Assembly: GCF_003627755.1 (NCBI RefSeq)
Contig: NZ_CP032694.1
Coordinates: forward strand, 108,501-172,500
Direction: 5' to 3'
Source: Rhizobium jaguaris
Lineage (GTDB): Bacteria > Pseudomonadota > Alphaproteobacteria > Rhizobiales > Rhizobiaceae
Length of the DNA stretch: 64,000 bases
Position 1 is the stretch's first letter, and each line of letters starts with the position of its first letter. A program made the position numbers and the translations under genes. Under the pieces are notes generated by a model. That model had not been told where the DNA came from. It ran no database searches and saw only the letters and a list, made by a program, of their open reading frames with translations. Positions 1-8,628 of the stretch are shown here, piece after piece.

Positions 1-2
1 TT

Positions 3-491
3 GATTCGGCCGGTGACCGTCTCATCGAGACGTTGCGGCTGGCGCAGAAGTTTCCGCAGGCACGCGTCGTCGTCTCCGGAGGCGACGGTTCGATCAGCGG
101 CAAGTACGAGGGCGATGCGGTCATTTCGGAGCGCTTCTTTGTTGCGCTCGGCCTGCCTAAGGACCGACTTGTCGAGGACACGACGTCGCGCACCACCTTC
201 GAAAATGCAGTCAATACGAAGGAGCTGCTGGCCAAGAACGGACTGTCCGGCTGCCTGCTGATCACGTCCGGCTTCCATATGCCACGCTCCGTGGGTATCT
301 TCCGCAAGCAAGGCATCGATATCGTCCCCTGGCCGGTCGATTACCGCAGCACGGGCAAGGAGACGCTTGGGCTCGATTTCACCCAGCCGTCGCTGAATGC
401 GCAGTTGCTGGCGACCGGCGTCCGCGAATGGATCGGCCTCGTCGGCTATTACGCCGTCGGCCGCACCTCGACGCTTTATCCCGGCCCCTAA
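3..491 (+). CDS. DUF218/YdcF-family protein, 5' end outside window
   Basis: The frame is already open at the window edge (first full codon at base 3) and reads 162 residues to the stop, so the N-terminus is missing. The visible part has the DUF218 (YdcF/ElyC-like) pattern: a VVVSGGDG strand-loop, an EDTTSRTTFENAVNTKELL segment resembling the family's conserved acidic/Thr-Asn stretch, and a LLITSGFHMPRS strand with the His-Met-Pro-Arg motif. Family members are membrane-associated proteins of uncertain biochemistry, linked to envelope carrier-lipid or peptidoglycan metabolism. The usual N-terminal membrane segments would lie upstream of the window. Family call fairly sure; function unknown. Confidence 0.8.
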   Translation, partial: DSAGDRLIETLRLAQKFPQARVVVSGGDGSISGKYEGDAVISERFFVALGLPKDRLVEDTTSRTTFENAVNTKELLAKNGLSGCLLITSGFHMPRSVGIFRKQGIDIVPWPVDYRSTGKETLGLDFTQPSLNAQLLATGVREWIGLVGYYAVGRTSTLYPGP

Positions 492-549
492 GAAGGTGGT
501 CGGCCCGTAACTACGTGGCCGAACCCCTGCCGGATGCGCGGTGTAGCGC

Positions 550-1026
550 CTACTTTTTCGAGATGGTGACGAATTTCACGCCGCGGACGCGGACAGTGAT
601 CTCGCAGGGGTCGCCGTCGGTGCGGTCGCAGTAATGCGGGTGCATCTTCATGACCAGCACCATGTTGCCGAAGCGCTGGATGAAATCGTAGCCGTAGATT
701 TGTGCGGTGGCGACGAGAATATAGCCGCCCTCGGCGACATGGATGTAGAAGTTGTAGGGGCAGCCCTCGTCGGTGCAATCGGGCCCCTTTTCCCCCTTGC
801 AGGTGATTTCGCCCTCGTTGATCACCAGGTCGGTCAGCGTATCGTTGTTGATGTCCCGTTCGGTGGCGAAGCCGTCGCCGAAGCTCGCCTGGCCCTCGCA
901 GCGTTTGGTGAAGTGTTCCTTCTCGAAGGCGACCGGATCTTGCACGAGCGATTGCTGCGCCTGCACCACTGCGGGCATGATCACGAGCGCGATGAGATTC
1001 AGGATCACGATCAGCAGGGACTTCAC
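550..1026 (-). CDS. Secreted hypothetical protein with six cysteines
   Basis: 158 residues. Residues 1-23 form a typical Sec signal peptide (hydrophobic core LLIVILNLIALVIM, cleavage after VQA). The mature part has six cysteines (about residues 43, 76, 84, 89, 133, 141), suggesting disulphides in the periplasm. Residues 57-70 (RDINNDTLTDLVIN) look like the Asp/Asn-rich loop of FG-GAP/VCBS calcium-binding repeats. I do not recognise a named family. It converges on the DUF218 gene with a 58-base gap and is divergent from the TRIC-type gene, so it is probably monocistronic. Confidence 0.7.
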   Translation of the reverse strand: MKSLLIVILNLIALVIMPAVVQAQQSLVQDPVAFEKEHFTKRCEGQASFGDGFATERDINNDTLTDLVINEGEITCKGEKGPDCTDEGCPYNFYIHVAEGGYILVATAQIYGYDFIQRFGNMVLVMKMHPHYCDRTDGDPCEITVRVRGVKFVTISKK

Positions 1027-1167
1027 GGGGGGATTTCCTCTTGAAAGCGCGGGGACGGCCGCCGGGGTTGCCGACCGCTACGACATCTTTACACCTGCCT
1101 GCTTGCGCGGCCCTTGCCGCCGTGATTCACTCCGCCGAAAATCGTGCCGGCACTCCTGGAGCCTCGA

Positions 1168-1803
1168 ATGTCGCTTCTTTCGTTTCTCGATTATGCCGGC
1201 GTCGCTCTCTTCGCCGCAACCGGCGCGCTGTCAGCCTCACGCAAGCAGCTCGATCTGATTGGTTTCCTGTTTCTCGCGGCGGTCACCGGTATCGGCGGCG
1301 GCACGCTCAGGGATATCGTCCTCGGCCGCGTGCCTGTCTTCTGGGTACAGAACCCCACCTATATCATCATCTGTGCGGTCGCCGGTGTGCTGGTCTTCTT
1401 CACCGCGCATCTGTTCGAATCACGCTATCGGCTATTGATCTGGCTCGATGCGGTCGGTCTGTCGGCCTATTGCGTCATGGGTGCGGCCAAGGGCATGGCG
1501 GCGACGGGCTCGCCGACGGTTGCCATCGTTACCGGTGCGCTGACGGCCACCTTCGGCGGCATCCTGCGCGATCTTCTGGCAAACGAACCCTCGGTGCTGC
1601 TGCGGCCGGAAATCTACGTGACGGCGGCGCTAGTCGGGGCTGGCGTCTTTACCGCTGCAAACGCGACGATGATGCCGCTCTATGCCTCGGCTGCACTCGG
1701 AGTTGCCGCAGCCTTCATGGTGCGTGGCGGCGCGCTCTGGTTCGGCTGGACCTTCCCGACGTACCATCATAAGCCCGGCCGGCATCCCGACGATGTGATG
1801 TAA
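1168..1803 (+). CDS. TRIC-family (UPF0126/YicG-like) membrane channel protein
   Basis: 211 residues with about seven hydrophobic segments and an internal duplication: GIGGGTLRD in the first half and TFGGILRD in the second, the glycine-rich G-G-x-x-R-D kink motifs of prokaryotic TRIC monovalent-cation channels. The start at 1168 is preferred over the in-frame GTG at 1144 because GGAG lies 7 bases upstream and the protein then begins MSLLSFLDYAG, as in the family. It probably sits in the inner membrane; the substrate in this organism is not shown by sequence. The gene ends 48 bases before the convergent irr. Confidence 0.85.
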   Translation: MSLLSFLDYAGVALFAATGALSASRKQLDLIGFLFLAAVTGIGGGTLRDIVLGRVPVFWVQNPTYIIICAVAGVLVFFTAHLFESRYRLLIWLDAVGLSAYCVMGAAKGMAATGSPTVAIVTGALTATFGGILRDLLANEPSVLLRPEIYVTAALVGAGVFTAANATMMPLYASAALGVAAAFMVRGGALWFGWTFPTYHHKPGRHPDDVM

Positions 1804-1851
1804 GTGGAGGCAATAGGTCTCAGGCGGTGGGCAATGGCAAAAGGCTACTGC

Positions 1852-2265
1852 CTACTTGCGGCGCAGGCGGATGACGACGTCGACATGGGCGATTTCCATT
1901 CCCTTCGGCGGCTCCGGCAGATTGTCGATCGTCAGGTTGCTGACCGGAATGTCCAGCACCTGGTTGTGGCCTTCGATGAAGAAGTGGTGATGGTCGGAAA
2001 CATTGGTGTCGAAATAGGTCTTGGTGCTTTCGACGGCGAGCACGCGGATCAGGCCAGCCTCGGTGAACTGGTGCAACGTGTTGTAGACGGTGGCGAGCGA
2101 AACCGGCACGCCGGCCGCAACTGCCTCTTCATGCAGTTCTTCGACGGTTAGGTGGCGGTCGCCCTTGGCGAAGAGGAGATCGCCGAGCGCGACGCGCTGG
2201 CGGGTCGGCCTCAGGCCCGCGCTGCGGAGCCTGGTTTCGATCGCAATTTCGGCCTCTTCCGCCAT
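1852..2265 (-). CDS. irr: Irr, Fur-family iron response regulator
   Basis: 137 residues. An N-terminal winged helix (about 10-80, with LTVEELHEEA and SLATVYNTLHQFTEAGL) is followed by a Fur-type dimerisation domain with the HHH heme-sensing motif in SDHHHFF (His 92-94). There are no cysteines, so the structural zinc CxxC motifs of Fur and PerR are absent, as expected for rhizobial Irr. In rhizobia Irr represses or activates iron and heme genes when iron is scarce. The gene is divergent from fabA with a 298-base intergenic region, an arrangement I know from other rhizobia. It lacks the N-terminal heme regulatory motif of the Bradyrhizobium form. Confidence 0.9.
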   Translation of the reverse strand: MAEEAEIAIETRLRSAGLRPTRQRVALGDLLFAKGDRHLTVEELHEEAVAAGVPVSLATVYNTLHQFTEAGLIRVLAVESTKTYFDTNVSDHHHFFIEGHNQVLDIPVSNLTIDNLPEPPKGMEIAHVDVVIRLRRK

Positions 2266-2563
2266 TCAGAGAACTCCGGATTCCTGATCTTAGTAAATCT
2301 TAACTACGCCATATAACTTTTGCAGGGATTGCTTTCAATAGTTTCAATGGGGTGGGAAGGTAGCCCAAAGCCGTAAAAATAGGGTTCTTGGCGCATTTGC
2401 CTCTGGCAGCAGCCCTAGCCTTCCTGTATGCGACCACCACATAACAGTGAAGTGTGTGATATCGGATGGTGGAATTGGGCGTCATGCTTGCGCTTCATTT
2501 TCTGTCGATCTTGCACTAAAGCTTCACATTCATCGGCATCCTTGTGGGGGAAATGGAATTTTT
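2266..2563. promoter_or_regulatory. Divergent irr/fabA intergenic region
   Basis: 298 bases between two divergent starts, AT-rich next to irr (GATCTTAGTAAATCTTAAC at 2286-2304), and holding promoters for both directions. A short in-frame extension of fabA to 2447 is possible, but the good ribosome-binding site GTGGGGGA just before 2564 argues against it. I see no convincing symmetrical ICE or Fur box. Confidence 0.5.
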
Positions 2564-3079
2564 ATGACGACGAGACAATCCAGCTTCAACTATGAGGAAA
2601 TCCTGGCCTGCGGCCGCGGCGAACTGTTCGGCCCGGGCAACGCGCAGCTTCCCCTGCCACCGATGCTGATGGTCCATCGCATTACAGATATTTCCGAAAC
2701 CGGTGGCGCCTTCGACAAGGGCTACATTCGCGCCGAATACGACGTGCGTCCCGATGACTGGTACTTCCCCTGTCATTTTGCCGGCAACCCGATCATGCCG
2801 GGTTGCCTTGGTCTCGATGGCATGTGGCAGCTGACCGGCTTCTTCCTCGGCTGGCTCGGCGAGCCCGGTCGCGGCATGGCGCTTTCGACCGGCGAAGTGA
2901 AGTTCAAGGGCATGGTTCGTCCGGACACAAAGCTCCTCGAATACGGCATCGATTTCAAACGCGTGATGCGCGGCCGCCTCGTCCTCGGCACTGCCGACGG
3001 CTGGCTGAAGGCCGACGGCGAGGTCATTTATCAGGCGACAGACCTACGCGTAGGCCTGTCGAAGGACAAGGCTGCCTGA
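2564..3079 (+). CDS. fabA: 3-hydroxydecanoyl-ACP dehydratase/isomerase FabA
   Basis: 171 residues, the standard FabA length. The catalytic His is in [12 protein letters not shown] (His71) and the Asp in CLGLD (Asp85), one residue offset from E. coli His70/Asp84. The enzyme dehydrates 3-hydroxydecanoyl-ACP and isomerises trans-2- to cis-3-decenoyl-ACP, the branch point of anaerobic unsaturated fatty acid synthesis in the cytoplasm. The start at 2564 follows a G-rich ribosome site at 2544-2551. fabB follows 54 bases downstream, then fabI: a compact operon for making and elongating unsaturated acyl chains. Confidence 0.95.
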   Translation: MTTRQSSFNYEEILACGRGELFGPGNAQLPLPPMLMVHRITDISETGGAFDKGYIRAEYDVRPDDWYFPCHFAGNPIMPGCLGLDGMWQLTGFFLGWLGEPGRGMALSTGEVKFKGMVRPDTKLLEYGIDFKRVMRGRLVLGTADGWLKADGEVIYQATDLRVGLSKDKAA

Positions 3080-3133
3080 GCCGCGGCGCCGCCGCCTCCA
3101 CACAAGAGAGACGTTTTAGAAAAGGTCATCGAC

Positions 3134-4357
3134 ATGAGACGGGTAGTTGTTACGGGTCTGGGTATTGTCTCTTCGATTGGAAACGATGCTCAAGAAGTGA
3201 CTGCCTCGCTGCGCGAAGCCAAGTCCGGCATTTCTTTTTCCTCCGATTTCGCCGAACACGGCTTCAAATGCCAGGTGTGGGGCGCGCCAAAGATCGACAC
3301 GACGGATCTGGTGGATCGTCGCGCCATGCGCTTCCTGTCGCAGGGCGGCGCCTGGAACCATGTCGCCATGAAGCAGGCGATCGCCGACAGCGGTCTCGAA
3401 GAGAGCGACATCACCAATGAGCGCACCGGCATCATCATGGGCTCGGGCGGCCCGTCCACCCGCACCCTGATCGAAGCCGCCGATATCACCCGCAAGAACA
3501 ACAGCCCGAAGCGCATCGGCCCCTTCGCCGTGCCGAAGTCGATGTCGTCGACGGCGTCGGCAACGCTTGCCACTTGGTTCAAGATCCACGGCGTCAACTA
3601 TTCCATTTCGTCTGCCTGCTCGACCTCGGCGCACTGCATCGGCAACGCCGCCGAGATGATCCAGTGGGGCAAGCAGGACGTCATGTTCGCCGGCGGCCAC
3701 GAGGATCTCGACTGGACCATGTCGAACCTCTTCGACGCCATGGGCGCCATGTCTTCCGACTTCAACCAGAATCATCCGGAAACCGCCTCGCGCGCATATG
3801 ACGCCAAGCGCGATGGCTTCGTCATTGCCGGCGGCGCCGGCGTGCTGGTGCTGGAAGAGCTGGAGCATGCCAAGGCGCGCGGCGCCAAGATCTATGCCGA
3901 GATCGTCGGCTACGGCGCCACCTCGGACGGCTACGACATGGTCGCGCCTTCGGGCGAGGGGGCTGTGCGCTGCATGCGCCAGGCGCTCGCGACGGTGAAG
4001 GGCGATATTGACTACATCAACACCCACGGCACCTCGACGCCGGTGGGCGACAGCAAGGAAATCGGCGCGATTCGCGAAGTCTTTGGCAACAAGATTCCGC
4101 CGATCCAGTCGACCAAGTCGCTGACGGGCCATTCGCTCGGCGCAGCCGGCGTGCAGGAATCGATCTACTCGATCCTGATGATGCAAGAGCGCTTCATCGG
4201 CGAAAGCGCTCATATCACCGAACTCGACCCGGAATTCGAAGGTGTGCCGATCGTGCGCAAGCGCATCGATAATGCCAAGATCGACGTGGCTCTTTCCAAT
4301 TCCTTCGGCTTCGGCGGCACCAACGCCACGCTCGTATTCCAGCGCTATAACGGATAA
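3134..4357 (+). CDS. fabB: Beta-ketoacyl-ACP synthase I (FabB)
   Basis: 407 residues, thiolase fold. The catalytic triad is visible: Cys162 in [10 protein letters not shown], His298 in [11 protein letters not shown] and His333 in GHSLGAAG, at the positions known for E. coli FabB. It condenses malonyl-ACP with acyl-ACP and is the elongase needed after FabA for cis-unsaturated acids; pairing with fabA identifies it as FabB rather than FabF. AAAGGT lies about 9 bases before the ATG. Four bases separate its stop from the fabI start, so translation is probably coupled. Confidence 0.95.
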   Translation: MRRVVVTGLGIVSSIGNDAQEVTASLREAKSGISFSSDFAEHGFKCQVWGAPKIDTTDLVDRRAMRFLSQGGAWNHVAMKQAIADSGLEESDITNERTGIIMGSGGPSTRTLIEAADITRKNNSPKRIGPFAVPKSMSSTASATLATWFKIHGVNYSISSACSTSAHCIGNAAEMIQWGKQDVMFAGGHEDLDWTMSNLFDAMGAMSSDFNQNHPETASRAYDAKRDGFVIAGGAGVLVLEELEHAKARGAKIYAEIVGYGATSDGYDMVAPSGEGAVRCMRQALATVKGDIDYINTHGTSTPVGDSKEIGAIREVFGNKIPPIQSTKSLTGHSLGAAGVQESIYSILMMQERFIGESAHITELDPEFEGVPIVRKRIDNAKIDVALSNSFGFGGTNATLVFQRYNG

Positions 4358-4361
4358 GGCA

Positions 4362-5168
4362 ATGACGGGAATCATGCAGGGTAAGCGCGGCCTCATCATG
4401 GGTGTCGCAAACAATCATTCGATTGCCTGGGGTATTTCAAAGGCGCTGGCAGCCGAAGGCGCGGAACTGGCTTTCACTTATCAGGGCGAAGCGCTCGGCA
4501 AGCGTGTCAAGCCGCTCGCAGCCGAAGTCGGCTCGGATTTCCTCCTGCCTTGTGATGTCGAAGATATCGCTTCCGTCGATTCCATCTTCGAGGAGATCAG
4601 GGCACGCTGGGGCAGGCTGGATTTCATCGTCCACGCCATCGGCTTTTCCGACAAGAACGAACTAAAGGGCCTCTACGCCAATACCACGCGCGATAATTTC
4701 ACCCGCACCATGGTGATTTCCTGCTTCTCCTTCACCGAGATCGCCAAGCGTGCGGCCGAGCTGATGGTCGAAGGCGGCAGCATGCTGACATTGACCTATA
4801 ATGGCTCGACGCGCGTCATCCCGAACTACAACGTCATGGGCGTCGCCAAGGCGGCTCTGGAAGCATCCGTGCGCTATCTCGCCGCCGACTACGGCCCGCG
4901 CGGCATTCGCGTCAACGCCGTGTCCGCCGGCCCGATCCGCACGCTCGCCGGCGCCGGCATTTCCGATGCCCGCGCCATCCTCTCCTGGAACCAGCGCAAC
5001 GCACCGCTGCGCAAGTCGGTTACCATCGACCAGGTGGGCTCGTCGTCGCTCTATCTCCTGTCCGATTTGTCAGCTGGCGTTACCGGCGAAATCCACTTTG
5101 TCGATGCTGGCTATAACATCACCTCGATGCCGACGTTGGAAACGCTGACCAAGGCCGACGCGGAGTAA
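4362..5168 (+). CDS. fabI: NADH-dependent enoyl-ACP reductase FabI
   Basis: 268 residues, an SDR-superfamily enoyl reductase. The FabI-type cofactor loop GVANNHSIAWGI is at 14-25; the catalytic pair is Tyr156 and Lys163 in YNVMGVAK (Tyr-x6-Lys) with Tyr146 in TLTYNGS. It carries out the last reduction of each fatty acid elongation round and is the triclosan/diazaborine target in sensitive bacteria. The start was chosen at 4362, four bases after fabB; a second in-frame ATG lies at 4374. A GC-rich hairpin (about 5184-5211) follows the stop. Confidence 0.95.
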   Translation: MTGIMQGKRGLIMGVANNHSIAWGISKALAAEGAELAFTYQGEALGKRVKPLAAEVGSDFLLPCDVEDIASVDSIFEEIRARWGRLDFIVHAIGFSDKNELKGLYANTTRDNFTRTMVISCFSFTEIAKRAAELMVEGGSMLTLTYNGSTRVIPNYNVMGVAKAALEASVRYLAADYGPRGIRVNAVSAGPIRTLAGAGISDARAILSWNQRNAPLRKSVTIDQVGSSSLYLLSDLSAGVTGEIHFVDAGYNITSMPTLETLTKADAE

Positions 5169-5244
5169 GCGTGCTGATCTGAAACGTCCTCTCGGCCTTT
5201 GCCGGGAGGACCAAATTTGCGGATATCCTTTCGGGGGATTCCCG

Positions 5245-5823
5245 ATGACGTCCACCGCCGCCAAACCCTTTGCATCCACCGAACGTCTGACCCTCAGAGG
5301 ATTCGTCCCGGAGGATTTCGAAGCCTATAGCGCTTATCGCTCCTTGCCGGGCATCTATCGCTACCTTTACAGCGACCCTCCATCTCCAGACGAAATGCGG
5401 GAGCGTTTCGATGCCGGTTTGAACACGCGTTTGTCGGAAGACGGCGATATCCTCCGCTGTGCCGTTGTTCGACGTGAGGATGACACGCTGTTGGGGCAGG
5501 TTAGTCTGAAGGTCGCCAACAAGGCGGCGCTGCAGGCCGAGGTCGGCTATATCTTCAATCCGGCCTATGCCGGGAAGGGATACGCGACAGAGGCGGCCGA
5601 AGCCATCATCACCCTCGGCTTCGAAAAATTCGGCTTTCACCGGATCTTCGCGCGGCTGGATGCGAAGAACGCCGGGTCCGTCGGCGTCGTCGAACGGCTA
5701 GGCCTGCGCCGTGAAGCGCTGTTGATCGAAAGCGACCGCTTCAATGGCGTCTGGGGCGATGAATGCGTCTATGCCGTCCTGAGTCGCGAATGGGTGGCAA
5801 GGGCACCGAATCGGGCGCGTTAA
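5245..5823 (+). CDS. GNAT-family N-acetyltransferase (RimJ/RimL-like)
   Basis: 192 residues. It opens STERLTLRGFVPEDFEAY, the usual start of the RimJ/RimL-type GNAT group, and carries the acetyl-CoA loop in YAGKGYATEAAEAII followed by RIFARLDAKNAGSVGVVERLGL. The substrate cannot be read from sequence; relatives acetylate ribosomal protein N-termini, antibiotics or small amines. It lies 76 bases after fabI behind a hairpin, so it may be a separate transcription unit. Confidence 0.85.
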   Translation: MTSTAAKPFASTERLTLRGFVPEDFEAYSAYRSLPGIYRYLYSDPPSPDEMRERFDAGLNTRLSEDGDILRCAVVRREDDTLLGQVSLKVANKAALQAEVGYIFNPAYAGKGYATEAAEAIITLGFEKFGFHRIFARLDAKNAGSVGVVERLGLRREALLIESDRFNGVWGDECVYAVLSREWVARAPNRAR

Positions 5824-5877
5824 TCTCCATTCGGTAAGATTTTACGAAAATTTTAGGTTAATTCTATCTTGCCGGGG

Positions 5878-7200
5878 ATGGCCCGTTACGACCGGCCGGA
5901 ATTCCGATACAAGGCACGCATTCATCAGTATTTCCTGCATGTCCATCGGCATTCATTGACCATTTACGGGAACCCCTCCGTGAACTCCATAACTGTTGCC
6001 AATTCCAAGCCGCTCGATCCACTGGACGAGACGGCATCGCTCGAAGCCGCTGCCACCGCAAGGGCATTGGGGCCGGATATATTGCGGGCGCTTGCCATCC
6101 TGCTTGTCATGCTGGTGCATCTGCCGTGGGGAGCGACCCCGCTGCCGTTGGCCGGAATTAGACCCTATGGCTGGATCGGCGTCGACATCTTCTTCGTGCT
6201 CAGCGGCTATCTCATCGGAACCCAGCTAATGGCGGAGGCCGCGCGCCGCCATGCCGTCGACTTCAAGGCTTTCTATCTGCGCAGGGCATTCCGCATATTG
6301 CCGGCCTTTCTGCTCGTACTTGCCTTCTACGCGTTCATCCCCGCCTTGCGCGACGCGCCGACTATGCAATCCGCCTGGCGGTTCCTGACTTTCACGGTCA
6401 ATTTCGGGCTCGATCCGCGCTTGGGCGGCACGTTCACCGAAGCTTGGTCGCTGAGCGTGGAGGAGCATTTCTATCTTGTCCTGCCGGTTCTCGTCGTCCT
6501 GCTGAAGCGGCGTGCCTCAGTGGTCTTCGTCGCATTTCTGGTTACGACAATCATGATTGCCGGCATGGGTCTGAGATTCGCGCTGTGGCAGAGCCAGGTC
6601 GGCCCGGCTGCCGAAATGCAGGCCTACAGAGCAGCCCTCGCCGTCTATCTGAGGGACGTCTATTATCCGACTTATAATCGACTGGACGGGCTGACTTTCG
6701 GCGTCGTTCTCGCAGCGATCCGGTTGTTCAAGCCGTTGCTATGGGAAAGGTACATGCCGCCATACATCGCGCTCGGCATCGGCAGCATGTTCGTGGTAGT
6801 GGCGCTCGTGATCTTTTCAAACCGCGGGTCATTTGCCGAAACCAATTTGCCGCTTGTGTTTCAGCCTCTTCCAGGTGCGGTCATCGGCTTTCCGCTTTTC
6901 TCGGCGGGAGTGACATTCGTTCTCGGCGCACTGCTGGACCTACAGCCCAGGATCGGGCGTTGGCATCTTCCGGCGATATCGGGCATCGCAACGCTCTCCT
7001 ACAGCCTCTACCTGACCCACAAGGCCGTCTACCACCTCGATCAGATGGTGTTCGGCAAGGTCAATCTTCAGGGGCTCTCAGGCTTCGTCATCTATTTCTC
7101 CACCTGCTTCATCGTGGCGGCGACCCTCTGGTTTCTCGTCGAAAGAAACTTTCTGGCCCTGCGTGATCACCTGTTGCCCCGCTCGCACCGAGCGGGCTAG
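5878..7200 (+). CDS. Acyltransferase-3 (OafA/ExoZ-like) membrane protein
   Basis: About 440 residues with roughly ten transmembrane segments. Typical acyltransferase-3 motifs are present: RALAILLVMLVH (the conserved Arg and His), GVDIFFVLSGYLIG, RRAFRILPAFLL and EAWSLSVEEHFYLVLP. Such enzymes O-acetylate or O-acylate surface sugars, lipopolysaccharide, exopolysaccharide or Nod factor. No sugar-synthesis genes are adjacent, so the acceptor is unknown. The start is uncertain: ATG 5878 gives an odd leader of about 60 residues, while a GTG near 5980 would also fit; neither has a strong ribosome site. Confidence 0.8.
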   Translation: MARYDRPEFRYKARIHQYFLHVHRHSLTIYGNPSVNSITVANSKPLDPLDETASLEAAATARALGPDILRALAILLVMLVHLPWGATPLPLAGIRPYGWIGVDIFFVLSGYLIGTQLMAEAARRHAVDFKAFYLRRAFRILPAFLLVLAFYAFIPALRDAPTMQSAWRFLTFTVNFGLDPRLGGTFTEAWSLSVEEHFYLVLPVLVVLLKRRASVVFVAFLVTTIMIAGMGLRFALWQSQVGPAAEMQAYRAALAVYLRDVYYPTYNRLDGLTFGVVLAAIRLFKPLLWERYMPPYIALGIGSMFVVVALVIFSNRGSFAETNLPLVFQPLPGAVIGFPLFSAGVTFVLGALLDLQPRIGRWHLPAISGIATLSYSLYLTHKAVYHLDQMVFGKVNLQGLSGFVIYFSTCFIVAATLWFLVERNFLALRDHLLPRSHRAG

Positions 7201-7202
7201 AT

Positions 7203-7262
7203 CCAGAGCAATTCCAGGAAAAGTGTTTAGCGGCTTTCCGTCCGGAATTGCGTAAAAACAAT
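7203..7262. repeat. Rhizobial intergenic palindrome, AAAAGTGT/AGCGG type
   Basis: Outer arms GCAATTCC (7208-7215) and GGAATTGC (7244-7251) enclose an inner stem GGAAA/TTTCC around the core AAAAGTGTTTAGCGG. A second copy with different arms but the same core lies at 40503-40547. I recognise this as a type common in Rhizobiaceae intergenic DNA. Confidence 0.7.
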
Positions 7263-7279
7263 GATCTAGCGCATGAAAA

Positions 7280-7301
7280 AAGGCGGCCGATTGGCCGCCT
7301 T
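7280..7301 (-). terminator. Rho-independent terminator of the methyltransferase gene
   Basis: A 9-bp perfect stem AAGGCGGCC/GGCCGCCTT with a 4-base loop. On the minus strand it is followed by a run of six T, seven bases past the stop codon at 7308. It may also serve the acyltransferase on the plus strand. Confidence 0.75.
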
Positions 7302-7307
7302 CGTTGT

Positions 7308-8323
7308 TTATTTTTTCGCCCACAGCACCTTGAAACGCGCATTTCGGCAGGTCTCGCCATGCTCGCGGAAATTCTCCGCCAGTACTGGCTCATAGGGCAG
7401 GCCGCGATTCGCGACCAGCATCAGGCGACCGCCGCTGCGTAATGCCGAGGATGCCGCCTTGATCATCGCCTGGCCGAGCGAAGGTTCGGCGGCATGGCCC
7501 TCATGAAAGGGCGGGTTCATGATCACCAGATCGTATTTGTCCTTGACCGGCTCGCTCGCCAGATCTTGCCAGAAGAAGCGCTGAGCGACCTTCGGGCAGT
7601 TTTCGAGGAGATTGGCGCGGGCCGCCTCCAACGCCTCGTAGTGGGCCTCGTAGAGGTCTAGACGCGCGATCCGCGGTGATCTGGTCGCCAGTTCCACAGA
7701 AAGATAGCCCCAGCCGGCGCCGAAATCGGCGGCATCGCCGGAAAATCGGTCGGAAGGCGCGATGCCAGCAGTTCGGAGCCGGCGTCGATGCGATCATGCG
7801 AGAACATGCCGGCAGCGGTGGTGAAGCGGCCGTCGATGCGCGTCGCGGGCTTTGCCAGTTGCGCTGCGGGAGCGCTTGTGTCGGCCGGGCGCGTAAACCA
7901 GAAAGCCACGCCGTGGTATTTCGGCATGTGCTCGACATCCAGGCCAAAACCTTCGATACGCTTGCGCAGCGGCTGAATGCCGTCTTCCTTGCCGCCGGCG
8001 ACGACGATCAGCCCGCCCGCCTTCACGCGCGTCAGCGCCTCGGCAATATGGGCTTCATTTTCGCCCTTGTGTTTGGTGCAGAGTACCAGGGCGCCGTCAT
8101 AATCCTCGCCTTCGATCTCCGGCGTCACATCGATACGCTGCGCCTGAAGCTGGCGATAGAAGGGCCTGAACCCCTGGACGGCGGAAAGCGACGCCGCAAA
8201 ACCGTCGGGCAGGAAAAAGCCCGCTTCCGCACCGAGAAACAGAATGCGCTCGCCTTCGCCAGGTGTACCGACGGTGCCGGAGGCAAAGGGGTGGAACAGG
8301 GTTTTCAAGGCGTCGCGGCTCAT
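7308..8323 (-). pseudogene. RsmC/RlmG-like 16S/23S rRNA methyltransferase, frameshifted
   Basis: Two overlapping frames together make one class I SAM methyltransferase of 338 residues. The N-terminal part (8323 down to about 7746) has the RsmC-type non-catalytic domain; the C-terminal part (7741 down to 7308) resumes in another frame with GDAADFGAGWGYLSVELA (SAM-binding motif I) and NPPFHEG, the N-P-P-F motif of guanine-N2 methyltransferases. Adding one T to the minus-strand T4 run (A4 at 7742-7745) restores a continuous protein. Sequencing error or a recent mutation are both possible. rsmC is the likeliest identity, from motifs only. Confidence 0.8.
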
Positions 8324-8386
8324 GGGCCTGGTCTCGTCATGGAAATGGGTTTCGTCTGTCGGATATGCGCCACTTCTACCTCATGC

Positions 8387-8535
8387 TGCCCCTCACCCTA
8401 ACCCTCTCCCCGTTGTAACGGGGAGAGGGGATGACAGCGCAAGACTTAGATGCCTCGGTTTGGTGGAGGGTAATCGTCGAGCACAGTCGTTATCCCTTCT
8501 CCCCGCATGCGGGGAGAGGGCTAGGGTGAGGGGCC
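8387..8535. repeat. Large inverted-repeat intergenic element (RIME-like)
   Basis: Outer arms of about 24 bases, starting GCCCCTCACCCTAACCCTCT on the left with a right arm that is its reverse complement except for one base, enclose two smaller hairpins, CTCCCCgttgtaaCGGGGAG and TCTCCCCgcatgcGGGGAGA. Total about 150 bases between pnp and the methyltransferase gene. It matches the style of the repeated mosaic elements of Rhizobium and is non-coding. Confidence 0.75.
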
Positions 8536-8576
8536 GGGCACTCAGTTTCCACAAAAATGGCCGGCACCGATAATAT

Positions 8577-8606
8577 AAAAAGGGCGCGGAAAAGATCCCG
8601 CGCCCC
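8577..8606 (-). terminator. Terminator of the rimP-pnp block
   Basis: Stem GGGCGCGG/CCGCGCCC on the minus strand followed by five T, 22 bases after the pnp stop. It closes the long minus-strand block that begins at rimP. Confidence 0.8.
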
Positions 8607-8628
8607 GAAACGTGCGTGAAGGCGCGCC

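Noticed and set aside
2266..2563. Irr box or Fur box in the irr/fabA region
   Set aside because: AT-rich but without a clear symmetrical ICE or Fur motif by eye.
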